A stretch of 56,571 nt of DNA from Flavobacteriales bacterium TMED96 (GTDB lineage: Bacteria > Bacteroidota > Bacteroidia > Flavobacteriales > Flavobacteriaceae): assembly GCA_002171475.2 (NCBI GenBank), contig NHEX02000027.1, forward strand, positions 27,912 through 84,482, read 5' to 3'. Both the position numbers and the translations under genes were made by a program. Under the pieces are notes generated by a model. The model was not told the DNA's origin. It searched no databases and saw only the letters and a program-made list of their open reading frames with translations. Positions 1-9,155 of this stretch are shown in pieces (position 1 is the first letter of the stretch; each line of letters starts with the position of its first letter).

Positions 1-190
1 GATTAATTACACAAATAAGATAAAATCAGAAAATTCTACTCTTAAAAACAACCCAGAATTAGAAGATGTCAAAAAAGAGGTCATTGAACAAAAATCATCA
101 ATGCTTGATTCAGAAATTAAAGAAGTTTCTTCTTTCTCACTAGCAAGTGTGGAAAAAAAAAAAGACTTTCAAAGAAAGAAGAATAACTAA
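1..190 (+). CDS. dnaX: DNA polymerase III subunit gamma/tau, C-terminal part, upstream frame (5' end outside window; this frame stops at TAA 188-190)
   Basis: Frame starting at nt 2 reads INYTNKIKSENSTLKNNPELEDVKKEVIEQKSSMLDSEIKEVSSFSLASVEKKKDFQRKKNN*. The 'SSFSLASVEKKK' motif resembles the region preceding the C-terminal domain of flavobacterial DnaX. Confidence 0.7.
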   Translation, partial: INYTNKIKSENSTLKNNPELEDVKKEVIEQKSSMLDSEIKEVSSFSLASVEKKKDFQRKKNN

Positions 191-584
191 CGATTTATCA
201 AAATCAAAAACAACAAGTTATAAAAGTGATTTTACTCAAGAAGAGTTGGATAAGTGCTGGAATAATTACCACAATATTAAATTACAAAACAAAGAATTTA
301 ATATAGCCTCTTTATTAAAAATAAGTAAACCAAAAAAGTCAGGAAACAATATCGGATATAGTGTTTCTTCAGATATAAACAAAAAAGAATTGGAAGTTGA
401 ACTTCCAAAATTATTGGAGTATATTAAAATCTCCCTAAAAAATGATTCAATTGAGATAAAAGTTGATTCAAACATTTCAATTAAAAAAAATATCATCTAC
501 ACTCCAACAGAAAAGTTTGAAAAATTAGTTGAATTGAACCCATCGCTTGAAAACTTAAGAAAAAAACTGGATTTAGATTATTAA
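147..584 (+). CDS. dnaX: DNA polymerase III subunit gamma/tau, C-terminal domain, shifted frame relative to upstream part
   Basis: ORF contains 'FTQEELDKCWNNY...' and ends 'TPTEKFEKLVELNPSLENLRKKLDLDY', typical of the flavobacterial DnaX C-terminus. It joins the upstream frame at an A11 tract (153-163). Confidence 0.75.
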   Translation: MWKKKKTFKERRITNDLSKSKTTSYKSDFTQEELDKCWNNYHNIKLQNKEFNIASLLKISKPKKSGNNIGYSVSSDINKKELEVELPKLLEYIKISLKNDSIEIKVDSNISIKKNIIYTPTEKFEKLVELNPSLENLRKKLDLDY

Positions 585-735
585 AATTTTAAACCCGAAA
601 TTTACAATGAACCCCAGTTATGTTAATTAAACAATAAATACAAAAAAAAGTCTTTTCCAATTATGGTTACTTGGGACAAAAAAATGCAGGTTTTGCAGTA
701 TCATTTGTAAGTATTTTTTCAGAATTTATTTATTT

Positions 736-1623
736 TTAATTTCTTTTTTTATGTAAGAGTCTAATCATTCCGTCTGCTAAACCAACTTTAGGAACATAAA
801 TTTCTGTAGATCCTGACCATTCTAGTGTTCTTAAAAATATTTCTGCTGCTGGAATAATTACATCAGACCTATCTGGATTTAAATCCAAATTAATAATTCT
901 TTCTTCATAACTCATTTTTATTAAACTTTTATAAATAGAATTAAGCTTTATGAGAGTTAGTGGTCTTGAATCCAATATTCCAGCCATTTTGAAAATTTTA
1001 TTAATATTCCCTCCAGATCCAATCAGAGCAATTTTAGCGTTTTTACTAACATTAGATTTAATCCAAATCTGAATTTTATCCCAAACATCTTTACTAGTCA
1101 TTTTATTAATTATTCTTACAGTTCCAATTTTGAAAGATTTAGACTTTTTTCTTTTCCCATTCACTATAATTGAAAACTCAGTACTACCTCCACCAACATC
1201 AACGTAAATGAATGTTCTATTTTTATCAATGGATTCAAAAATATTGTTTAGTGATATTATTTTTGCTTCTTTCCTACCATCAATGATTTCGATTTTTAAT
1301 TTTGTTTTCTTTTTAACTTCTTGAATTACTTCTTTTGAATTATTTGCTTCTCTTAAAGCAGATGTAGCAAAGGCTAGTGAACTTTTAACCTCATTAACAC
1401 TAATGATATGTTTAAATGCCTTAATGGTTTTAACTATTTTTTTTATGTTTTTTGACGATATTTCACCAATTGTAAATGACTCCTCACCAAGCCTTATAGG
1501 GACTCTCACGATTGAGCTTTTGATAAATTTTGTTGGAAAACTTTTTTTAATTACAACATTTGCTATTAGAAGTCTTATTGCATTTGAACCTATATCAATT
1601 GCTGCAAATTTTTCAATTTTCAT
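736..1623 (-). CDS. ppx: Ppx/GppA family exopolyphosphatase
   Basis: 'AAIDIGSNAIRLLI', 'DVGGGSTEFS', 'GSGGNINKI' ASKHA/Ppx-GppA motifs; adjacent to ppk1. Confidence 0.92.
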   Translation of the reverse strand: MKIEKFAAIDIGSNAIRLLIANVVIKKSFPTKFIKSSIVRVPIRLGEESFTIGEISSKNIKKIVKTIKAFKHIISVNEVKSSLAFATSALREANNSKEVIQEVKKKTKLKIEIIDGRKEAKIISLNNIFESIDKNRTFIYVDVGGGSTEFSIIVNGKRKKSKSFKIGTVRIINKMTSKDVWDKIQIWIKSNVSKNAKIALIGSGGNINKIFKMAGILDSRPLTLIKLNSIYKSLIKMSYEERIINLDLNPDRSDVIIPAAEIFLRTLEWSGSTEIYVPKVGLADGMIRLLHKKRN

Positions 1624-1656
1624 TTATGAGTTAAATTTTTAAAATATTCATAGGTC

Positions 1657-3708
1657 TCAAATTGAGATCTTCTTTTTATAATATTTTTTTTTAGTCATAT
1701 TCTTTTCTTCAAAATCATTAACTAATCTGCTTTTTACATTGTCTATCCAGCTAATATTAAAAGTATCTAAAATTTGATTTTGGAGATCTGTATCATAAAT
1801 TGGACAACTAACCTCTATTCTATTTTCAAAATTTCTAGTCATCCAATCAGCAGATGATATGTATATTTTAGGTTGACCGGAATTTTCAAATATGTAAATC
1901 CTAGGGTGTTCCAAATATTTATCCACTACGCTGATAACTTTTATATTCTCACTCATATTTTTTATTCCGGGAATTAAACAACAAACACCTCTCACTATCA
2001 TTTCAATTTTGACACCTGCATTACTGGCTTCGTAAAGTTTTGATATTATCTTATAGTTTGTTATACTATTTAACTTTAGTCTAATTCTTGATTTTTTACC
2101 TAAAACTTTATTTTTTATTTCATTATCAATTAATTCTACCAATCGTTGATATGTGTAATGTGGAGAAACTATTAAATGTTTGTATCGTTTAAATTCATAA
2201 TTTACCTCTAAAAAGTTAAAGACCTTGGATACATCTTTTAAAAGTTTTTGGTTTGATGTGAATAGTGTATAGTCAGTATAAACTTTTGCAGTATGTTCAT
2301 TAAAATTACCCGTACTTACAAAACCATACTTTTTAATATCACCTTCTTCATTTCTTAAAACTAAACAAATCTTTGAATGAACTTTCAATCCTCTGACACC
2401 CATAATAATTTGAACTCCAGATTTTTCAAGTCTGTCAGCTATATTTATATTATTTTCTTCATCAAACCTTGCTTGTAATTCAATATATACAACAACTTTT
2501 TTTCCATTTTTCACAGCATTAATTAGAGAACTTACTACTTGGGAATATTTAGCCAATCTATAAAGAGTTATTTTAATCGTTTTAACATTTGGGTCAAGGG
2601 CAGCTTCCCTTAAAAACTTGATTAAATAAGAAAAACTGTGATAAGGGGTATAAATTAAATAATCTTTTTTAGAAACGGCTTGCATTATGTTTTTTTCCAA
2701 TCCAAGATTTTTAACAGGCAAAGGAATGTTTTTTTGATACATCAAGTCATTTCTACCTAGACTTGGAAATTTCATATAATCTGCACGTCGATGATGACGA
2801 CCTCCAGGGATTAGACTTTTTTGTGATTTTACTCCAAGTTTATCCATAACCTTTTGTAAAGTCATAGGGTCAATATTTTTGTCATGAACTAGTCTGACTG
2901 GATCTGCAAAAATTCGGTCTCTAACGCTATTCATTATTTTTTCCGCATAACTTTTACCAAAATTTTCTTCAATGTCCAATTCTCCATCACGTGTTATTTT
3001 GAACATATGACCTTGAATTTTTTTATAATCAAACATGCTGAAAATCAAATGAAAATGGAATCTTATGAGATCATCAAGCAACATTATAAATTGGTTGCCA
3101 TTTTCATCGATTGGCAAAACAATAAAACGTTCTAGCTGTTTGGGAAGTTCAATGAATGCGTAAATTTTATTTTGTTCTAAAGGATTTTTGAGTTTTGAAT
3201 TCAATTCCATTTTAATTGCTAAAAAAGTTTTATTGTCTGTAAAATCTTGATACTCTTCTTTTAAAATTACAGTTACTAAAGATGGGCTTACTTTTTCTAA
3301 AAAATAATCGGTCAGATATTGAATTTGATTTGGTTTAACTTGTTTTTCATTAATGAAGTAAATTCTTTCCTTCTTTAATTCATTTTCAATTTCATTTAAA
3401 ATTGAGTTACTTTTTTGTTGATGCTCTATTACCTTATTTGTAATTGATTTCAATAGCTCTTTAGCCTCTATGCCACCTAAAACTTTTTTGCCTGACTTAC
3501 TTGACTGAGCGATTCTTTTAACAGATGCAAATCTTACTTGAAAAAATTCATCTAAATTATTAGAAAAAATTCCTAGGAATCTAAGTCTCTCAATAAGGGG
3601 AACTGTTCTATCGGAAGCTTCTTCCAGAACTCTTTCATTAAAATTGAGCCAACTCAACTCTCTGTTGACAAAATCAAATTTTTTCTTTTTAGCTTTTTTT
3701 GGATTCAT
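1657..3708 (-). CDS. ppk1: Polyphosphate kinase 1
   Basis: 683 aa with 'NRELSWLNFNERVLEEA', 'SFSYLIKFLREAALDPNVKTIKITLYR', 'HSKICLV', 'FVSTGNFNEHTAKVYTDYTLFT'. Confidence 0.97.
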   Translation of the reverse strand: MNPKKAKKKKFDFVNRELSWLNFNERVLEEASDRTVPLIERLRFLGIFSNNLDEFFQVRFASVKRIAQSSKSGKKVLGGIEAKELLKSITNKVIEHQQKSNSILNEIENELKKERIYFINEKQVKPNQIQYLTDYFLEKVSPSLVTVILKEEYQDFTDNKTFLAIKMELNSKLKNPLEQNKIYAFIELPKQLERFIVLPIDENGNQFIMLLDDLIRFHFHLIFSMFDYKKIQGHMFKITRDGELDIEENFGKSYAEKIMNSVRDRIFADPVRLVHDKNIDPMTLQKVMDKLGVKSQKSLIPGGRHHRRADYMKFPSLGRNDLMYQKNIPLPVKNLGLEKNIMQAVSKKDYLIYTPYHSFSYLIKFLREAALDPNVKTIKITLYRLAKYSQVVSSLINAVKNGKKVVVYIELQARFDEENNINIADRLEKSGVQIIMGVRGLKVHSKICLVLRNEEGDIKKYGFVSTGNFNEHTAKVYTDYTLFTSNQKLLKDVSKVFNFLEVNYEFKRYKHLIVSPHYTYQRLVELIDNEIKNKVLGKKSRIRLKLNSITNYKIISKLYEASNAGVKIEMIVRGVCCLIPGIKNMSENIKVISVVDKYLEHPRIYIFENSGQPKIYISSADWMTRNFENRIEVSCPIYDTDLQNQILDTFNISWIDNVKSRLVNDFEEKNMTKKKYYKKKISI

Positions 3709-4165
3709 AAGTATAGCTTCCTAGATTAATCTTTGACCAATTGTTTTGCTTAAATTCTAGCATTATCCAATCAGATGTTTTTAATTCAGGGGGGGGTATT
3801 TCTGACAAGTGTTCAGCTGCTATTGAAAATGCTGGATTATGTCCAACTAAAACAACATTTGAATACTTATTATCTAATTCGTAAACATAATCGATTACAT
3901 TTTTATAGTTAAATGAATATAATTCTTCTATTACTCTTAAATTTTTATAAGTATTAAAAACATTTCGAGTTAATATAGTGGCAGTGTGAAAAGCTCTATT
4001 TGCAGGGCTTGTTAAGAAAATTTGAAATTTTTTGAAAAAATTAATATTTTTTAACGATATCCTGTTAATGTCACTGATGCCCTTTAATGACAATGGTCTG
4101 TCACTATCATCAACATGATAATCCCATGAAGATTTAGCATGACGCAAAAAAACTAATTTTTTCAT
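3689..4165 (-). CDS. sixA: SixA-like phosphohistidine phosphatase / histidine phosphatase family protein
   Basis: 'LVFLRHAKSSW...DRPLSLKG' and 'VVLVGHNPAF' motifs; overlaps ppk1 by 20 nt. Confidence 0.88.
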   Translation of the reverse strand: MKKLVFLRHAKSSWDYHVDDSDRPLSLKGISDINRISLKNINFFKKFQIFLTSPANRAFHTATILTRNVFNTYKNLRVIEELYSFNYKNVIDYVYELDNKYSNVVLVGHNPAFSIAAEHLSEIPPPELKTSDWIMLEFKQNNWSKINLGSYTYESKKS

Positions 4166-4167
4166 AA

Positions 4168-4830
4168 TTACGGTGACAATCTATGAGAAATCCAAATATT
4201 ACCATCTAGTTTAAATTCTAAACGATCATGTAATCTGTTTTTTCTACCCTGCCAGAATTCAAATAAATCGGGTTTAACTATATAACCTCCCCAATTTGCT
4301 GGTTTTTTTGGTTTAATTTTAGAGTAATAATTATTTAATTCATTAAATTTTCTTTCTAAAACATCCCTACTCTCAATAATTTCACTCTGATTGGATACAA
4401 TAGCTCCAATTTGGCTGCCAAGTGGTCTTGAATTAAAATAATCATTCGATTCATTTTCAGAAATTTTGCTAGCCTTACCTTTTATTATTATTTGTTTTTC
4501 TAAAGAAGCCCAATAAAAATTTAGACATACGTTATCGTTATTTACAATCGACCTACCTTTATCACTATTGTAATTTGTAAAAAAGGTGTATCCATCTAAA
4601 TCAAACTTTTTAAGTAAAACAACTCTGGACTTTGGTTGTTGCCTATTATTTATTGTTGACAAAATCATTGCGTTAGGTTCTAAAATTGTAGTATCTTTTA
4701 TTGCCTCTTCAAACCATTTTTTAAAAATAAAAAAGGGGCTGAAACTTTTAAATTCATCAGAAATCAAACCCTTTTCATAAGATTTTCTCAAATTACTTAA
4801 ATCTCCATTTTTATTCATATTCACTACCAA
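4168..4830 (-). CDS. pdxH: Pyridoxamine 5'-phosphate oxidase
   Basis: 'LKKFDLDGYTFFTNYNSDKGR', 'SRPLGSQIGAIVSNQS', 'WGGYIVKPDLFEFWQGRKNRLHDR...W...RLSP' C-terminus. Confidence 0.97.
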   Translation of the reverse strand: MVVNMNKNGDLSNLRKSYEKGLISDEFKSFSPFFIFKKWFEEAIKDTTILEPNAMILSTINNRQQPKSRVVLLKKFDLDGYTFFTNYNSDKGRSIVNNDNVCLNFYWASLEKQIIIKGKASKISENESNDYFNSRPLGSQIGAIVSNQSEIIESRDVLERKFNELNNYYSKIKPKKPANWGGYIVKPDLFEFWQGRKNRLHDRLEFKLDGNIWISHRLSP

Positions 4831-4862
4831 AATTAATAATTACATATAACTATCTATAAATT

Positions 4863-5768
4863 TTATATATCAAATTTTTTGCCTTCAATAGCAAGTTCAA
4901 CGTCTTCAAAATGAAATTTTGCTTCTTTTAAAAAATCATCTTGACTTCTATATCTGTTAGAAAAATGTCCCAAAATCAATTTACCAACATTAGCCGCACT
5001 TGCAATTTTTGCTGCATCAGAGGCTGTGCTGTGCTTAGTTTTTTTTGCTAAATCAGAATGAGAATCCAAAAAAGTAGATTCATGGTAAAGAAAATCAACT
5101 GATTTAATAAATTCAATAATTTTTTCATGGTATGCAGTGTCACTACAAAATGCAAATTTTTTAGATTTCTTTGATTTTTTAATAAATATTGCGTTTTCTG
5201 CCTTTTTTCCATTTTTAAGAATAATATCTTCACCTTTTTTTATCTTCTTGATGTCAATTATTTCTAATTTATATTCCTTAATTTTTGATTTATAAATATT
5301 TCTTTCATCAAATTTTTCTTCAAACAAAAAACCATTGGTGTATATTCTGTGATTTAGAGGTATCGTTTTAACTATAAAATCCTCGTTATTGAAAATGATT
5401 TTTTGTCTCTTACTCTTAAGAGTATGAAAAATGAGTTTATAATTTAACCAAGAACCTGACAACTTTAGTTGTAAATTAATTAATTCTTGCAAACCTTCTG
5501 GCGCATATATATTTAAATCATTTTCTCTTCCCAAAAGACGAAAAGTTGAAATTAGACCTATTAATCCAAAATAATGATCTCCATGTAAATGTGAAATAAA
5601 GATATGGCTAATCTTAGTAAAATTAACCTTAAATTTTCTTAATTGCATTTGTATTCCTTCTCCGCAATCAATCAAAATAAGATGATTTTTGATTTTTAAA
5701 AGTTGTGATGTAGTGTGTTTATTTAATTTCGGAGTTGATGCACTAGCGCCTAATATAGTTAATTTCAT
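4863..5768 (-). CDS. rnz: Ribonuclease Z
   Basis: 'LGASASTPKLNKHTTSQLL', 'DCGEGIQMQLR', 'FISHLHGDHYFGLIGL', 'FCSDTAYHEK', 'HSTASDAAKIA', 'LGHFSNRY'. Confidence 0.96.
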   Translation of the reverse strand: MKLTILGASASTPKLNKHTTSQLLKIKNHLILIDCGEGIQMQLRKFKVNFTKISHIFISHLHGDHYFGLIGLISTFRLLGRENDLNIYAPEGLQELINLQLKLSGSWLNYKLIFHTLKSKRQKIIFNNEDFIVKTIPLNHRIYTNGFLFEEKFDERNIYKSKIKEYKLEIIDIKKIKKGEDIILKNGKKAENAIFIKKSKKSKKFAFCSDTAYHEKIIEFIKSVDFLYHESTFLDSHSDLAKKTKHSTASDAAKIASAANVGKLILGHFSNRYRSQDDFLKEAKFHFEDVELAIEGKKFDI

Positions 5769-5827
5769 TATGAAAGTTCATTTTGAATTCTCTGATTTTA
5801 ATTTATACTAAGGTAGCCTTAACATAG

Positions 5828-6778
5828 TTAATTAAAATCAGTTAAATCTTTTCTCTTTGTGGCTAAAAGGTACAAAACTGCCATTCTTATTGCAACTCCA
5901 TTTTCAACTTGGTCGAGTACAATTGTTTTTTTATTATCCAATACCTCAGAGGTGATTTCAACACCTCTGTTAATAGGTCCTGGGTGTAATATCAGGATTT
6001 TTTTTCTCAATTTCTTTATTGAAGACATTTTGACTCCATATAAATTATGATATTCTCTCAAAGAGGGAAAATAAGTTTCATTCATTCTCTCATTTTGAAC
6101 TCTCAAAATATTTACTGCGTCACACCATGCGAGACCATTATCAAGGTTTGACTCGTAACTGACATCTAAATTATTAATGAATTTAGGAATCAAACTTTTT
6201 GGACCACAAACTTTTATTTTCGCACCTAAAATTTTTAGAGCAAAAATATTTGATAATGCGACTCGTGAATGTAAAATGTCTCCTAAAATAAGGATCCTTT
6301 TATTATCTACTGTGCCTAATTTTTCTGTGATGGAGTATGTGTCAAGTAAACCTTGAGTTGGGTGTTCATGTGTTCCATCCCCTGCATTGATAATGCATGA
6401 ATTTGTGTTCCTTGTCAAAAATTCAGCTACACCTGGGCTTGGATGTCTTATTATAATTATATCTACTTTCATAGCTAAAATGTTATTAACTGTGTCAATA
6501 AGTGTTTCGCCTTTTGAAATTGAAGATCCTGTTTTTGAGAAGTTTATTACATCTGCACTTAATCTTTTTTCTGCTAATTCAAAAGATAACTTTGTTCTAG
6601 TTGAATTTTCAAAGAATAGATTAGCAATTGTAATACCAGTGAGCGTAGGAACTTTTTTTATTTTCCTATTTAAAATTTCTTTAAAACTGTCAGCTGTATC
6701 AAAAATTAAATTAATATCGTCTTTCGATAGGTATTTTACTCCTAAAAGATTTTTAACTGAAATTCCTTTCATTATCAT
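5828..6778 (-). CDS. pyrB: Aspartate carbamoyltransferase catalytic subunit
   Basis: 'FFENSTRTKLSFELAEKRL', 'DIIIIRHPSPGV', 'GDGTHEHPTQGLLDTYSI', 'LHPGPINRGVEI'. The start may be the second Met (MKGISVKNLLG). Confidence 0.97.
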   Translation of the reverse strand: MIMKGISVKNLLGVKYLSKDDINLIFDTADSFKEILNRKIKKVPTLTGITIANLFFENSTRTKLSFELAEKRLSADVINFSKTGSSISKGETLIDTVNNILAMKVDIIIIRHPSPGVAEFLTRNTNSCIINAGDGTHEHPTQGLLDTYSITEKLGTVDNKRILILGDILHSRVALSNIFALKILGAKIKVCGPKSLIPKFINNLDVSYESNLDNGLAWCDAVNILRVQNERMNETYFPSLREYHNLYGVKMSSIKKLRKKILILHPGPINRGVEITSEVLDNKKTIVLDQVENGVAIRMAVLYLLATKRKDLTDFN

Positions 6779-7313
6779 CTTTTAATATGTAAACAGCTTC
6801 TTCTATATTTGATTCTTGTAAATTTACATTTACTCTATCGTTTTGTAGAGTATCTACGTTAAGACCAACATAATCTGGTTGAATAGGTAGATGTCTTGTG
6901 AATCTTCTGTTTATTAATGTCAATAATTCAATCTTTATAGGCCTTCCGTATGACTCAATTGCAATTAATGCTGCTCTTATACTTCTTCCTGTGTATAAAA
7001 CGTCATCAATTAAAACTACACATTTGCCCTCAATATCAAAATCAATATTAGAAAAACTGGCTCTAGGATAATCCTTCTTACTTCTAAAATCATCTCTAAA
7101 AAAAGTAGTGTCTAGTTTTCCAAACTTTAAGTTTGAAATTAAATATTTATTTTCTAGTCTTTCAACCAACTTATTGAGAACAAAAACACCTCTTGGTTGA
7201 AGTCCAATTAATATAGAGTTTTTAAAATCAAAATGATTTTCAATTAACTCACAACTTAATCTGTTTAACAATACATCTAATGTGGATTTATCAAGAAGTT
7301 TTTTTTGTTTCAC
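6753..7313 (-). CDS. pyrR: Bifunctional pyr operon regulator / uracil phosphoribosyltransferase
   Basis: 'LIGLQPRGVFV', PRPP motif 'VVLIDDVLYTGRSIRAAL'; overlaps pyrB. Confidence 0.95.
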   Translation of the reverse strand: MKQKKLLDKSTLDVLLNRLSCELIENHFDFKNSILIGLQPRGVFVLNKLVERLENKYLISNLKFGKLDTTFFRDDFRSKKDYPRASFSNIDFDIEGKCVVLIDDVLYTGRSIRAALIAIESYGRPIKIELLTLINRRFTRHLPIQPDYVGLNVDTLQNDRVNVNLQESNIEEAVYILKDDNERNFS

Positions 7314-7385
7314 GAATATATATTAAATATAATTTCGATAATTTAAGGCGTAAAGTTATTTAAATAACAAATACACATAAAAAAA

Positions 7386-9155
7386 TTACTTTTTATCCAT
7401 TTTTTCTTTCAGATCTGCTAGCGCATCTAAGTCACCAAGTGTAGCTTTTTCATTAGATTCCACCATAGATTGATTTTTTATTTTAGGTTTATTTCTTTTA
7501 TCATCATTTCTAAATGTAGAGGTATGGGAAGCGACTACTCTTTTAAAATCCTTATTAAATTCAATAATCTTAAATTTAACTTTTTCATTGAGCCCTAATC
7601 TACTTCCATCTTCTTTTTCCATATGTCTTGATGGTACAAAAGCGGTTATGTTTTCATTAAAATTTATAGTAGCGCCTTTTTCAACTATTTCTGTCAACTC
7701 TATATCATGGACGGTGCCCTCGGAAAACTCTTTTTCGTATTTATCCCATGGATTATCTTGTGTTTGTTTATGACCAAGACTTAACTTTCTCCCTTGAACA
7801 TCTAATTCCAAAACGATTACATCAATATTATCACCCACTGTCAAAATTTCAGACGGGTGTTTTACTTTTTTAGTCCATGATAAATCGGATATGTAAACCA
7901 ATCCATCAATTCCTTCTTCTAGTTCAATAAAAACACCAAAGTTTGTAAAGTTTCTAACTATGCCTTTATGTTTAGATCCTACAGGATATTTAGAAGTAAT
8001 ATCAGTCCAAGGATCTTGTGTCAATTGTTTAATTCCTAGTGACATTTTCCTTGATTCTCTATCCATGGTGAGAATTTGAGCTTCAACCGGGTCACCAATA
8101 TTTACAAAGTCTTGAGCAGATCTAAGGTGAGTTGACCATGACATTTCTGAAACATGAACAAGTCCTTCGACTCCATCTTCAATCTCTATGAAAGCACCAT
8201 AATCTGCAATCACAACCACTTTTCCCTTAACAGTTGAACCCTCTTTAACATCTTCACCTAACTTATCCCACGGATGATCACTGAGTTGTTTCAATCCAAG
8301 CTGAATCCTAGATTTATTGTCATCAAAATCTAAAATAACTACATTAAGCTTTTGATCTAATTCAAGAATTTCGCTAGGATGAATAATTCTACTCCAAGAT
8401 AAATCAGTTATGTGAATTAAACCGTCAACACCTCCAAGATCTATAAAAACTCCATATGATGTAATATTTTTGACAGTGCCCTCAAGAACTTGTCCCTTCT
8501 CTAACTGACCAATAATCTCTTTCTTTTGCTCTTCAATATCGGCTTCTATAAGGGCTTTGTGAGAAACAACTACATTTTTGAATTCATGATTAATTTTTAC
8601 CACTTTAAATTCCATAGTTTTATCAACAAATTGGTCATAATCTCTAATTGGTTTAACATCAATTTGAGAACCAGGTAGAAAAGCTTCTATTCCAAATACG
8701 TCAACAATCATTCCTCCTTTTGTTCTACATTTAACATAACCATTTACAATTTCTCCGCTATCGTGCGCATTGTTAACTCGTTCCCAAGCTTTTATAGTTC
8801 TAGCTTTTCTATGTGATAGAATCAATTGACCTGTTTTATCTTCTCTCATGTCAACAATAACTTCAACTTTATCACCTACTTTTAAATTTGGATTGTACCT
8901 GAATTCATTTAGGGAAATAACTCCTTCTGACTTAGCATTTATGTCAATAATAGCCTCTCTATCTGTCATATATACAACTGTACCTTCAATTACATCTTCA
9001 TCTGTTGTGTCTACAAAGTTTTTAGACACTAACTTTTCAAATTCTTCGATTTTTTTAGTATCGATTTCATCAAGACCTTCTTCGTAAAAATGCCAATCGA
9101 AAGATGCTAGGTCTTGATCAATTTTTTCTTTTACTTTCTTCGGTTTTTTTGAAGA
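7386..9155 (-). CDS. rpsA: 30S ribosomal protein S1, main body (reading frame continues upstream of the listed 9029 start to a UGA at 9156-9158)
   Basis: Repeated S1 domains ('GVFIDLGGVDGLIHITDLSW', 'GAFIEIEDGVEGLVHVSEMSW', 'GVFIELEEGIDGLVYISDLSW'). The upstream in-frame sequence SSKKPKKVKEKIDQDLASFDWHFYEEGLDEIDTKKIEEFEKLVSKNFVDTTDE is conserved S1-type sequence, so the listed start is too short. Confidence 0.93.
   Translation of the reverse strand, partial: SSKKPKKVKEKIDQDLASFDWHFYEEGLDEIDTKKIEEFEKLVSKNFVDTTDEDVIEGTVVYMTDREAIIDINAKSEGVISLNEFRYNPNLKVGDKVEVIVDMREDKTGQLILSHRKARTIKAWERVNNAHDSGEIVNGYVKCRTKGGMIVDVFGIEAFLPGSQIDVKPIRDYDQFVDKTMEFKVVKINHEFKNVVVSHKALIEADIEEQKKEIIGQLEKGQVLEGTVKNITSYGVFIDLGGVDGLIHITDLSWSRIIHPSEILELDQKLNVVILDFDDNKSRIQLGLKQLSDHPWDKLGEDVKEGSTVKGKVVVIADYGAFIEIEDGVEGLVHVSEMSWSTHLRSAQDFVNIGDPVEAQILTMDRESRKMSLGIKQLTQDPWTDITSKYPVGSKHKGIVRNFTNFGVFIELEEGIDGLVYISDLSWTKKVKHPSEILTVGDNIDVIVLELDVQGRKLSLGHKQTQDNPWDKYEKEFSEGTVHDIELTEIVEKGATINFNENITAFVPSRHMEKEDGSRLGLNEKVKFKIIEFNKDFKRVVASHTSTFRNDDKRNKPKIKNQSMVESNEKATLGDLDALADLKEKMDKK

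Noticed and set aside
7355-7368. GTTATTTAAATAAC palindrome between rpsA and pyrR
   Set aside because: Purely A/T-rich 14-bp palindrome in an AT-rich intergenic region; chance occurrence is likely and there is no supporting promoter or T-tract.
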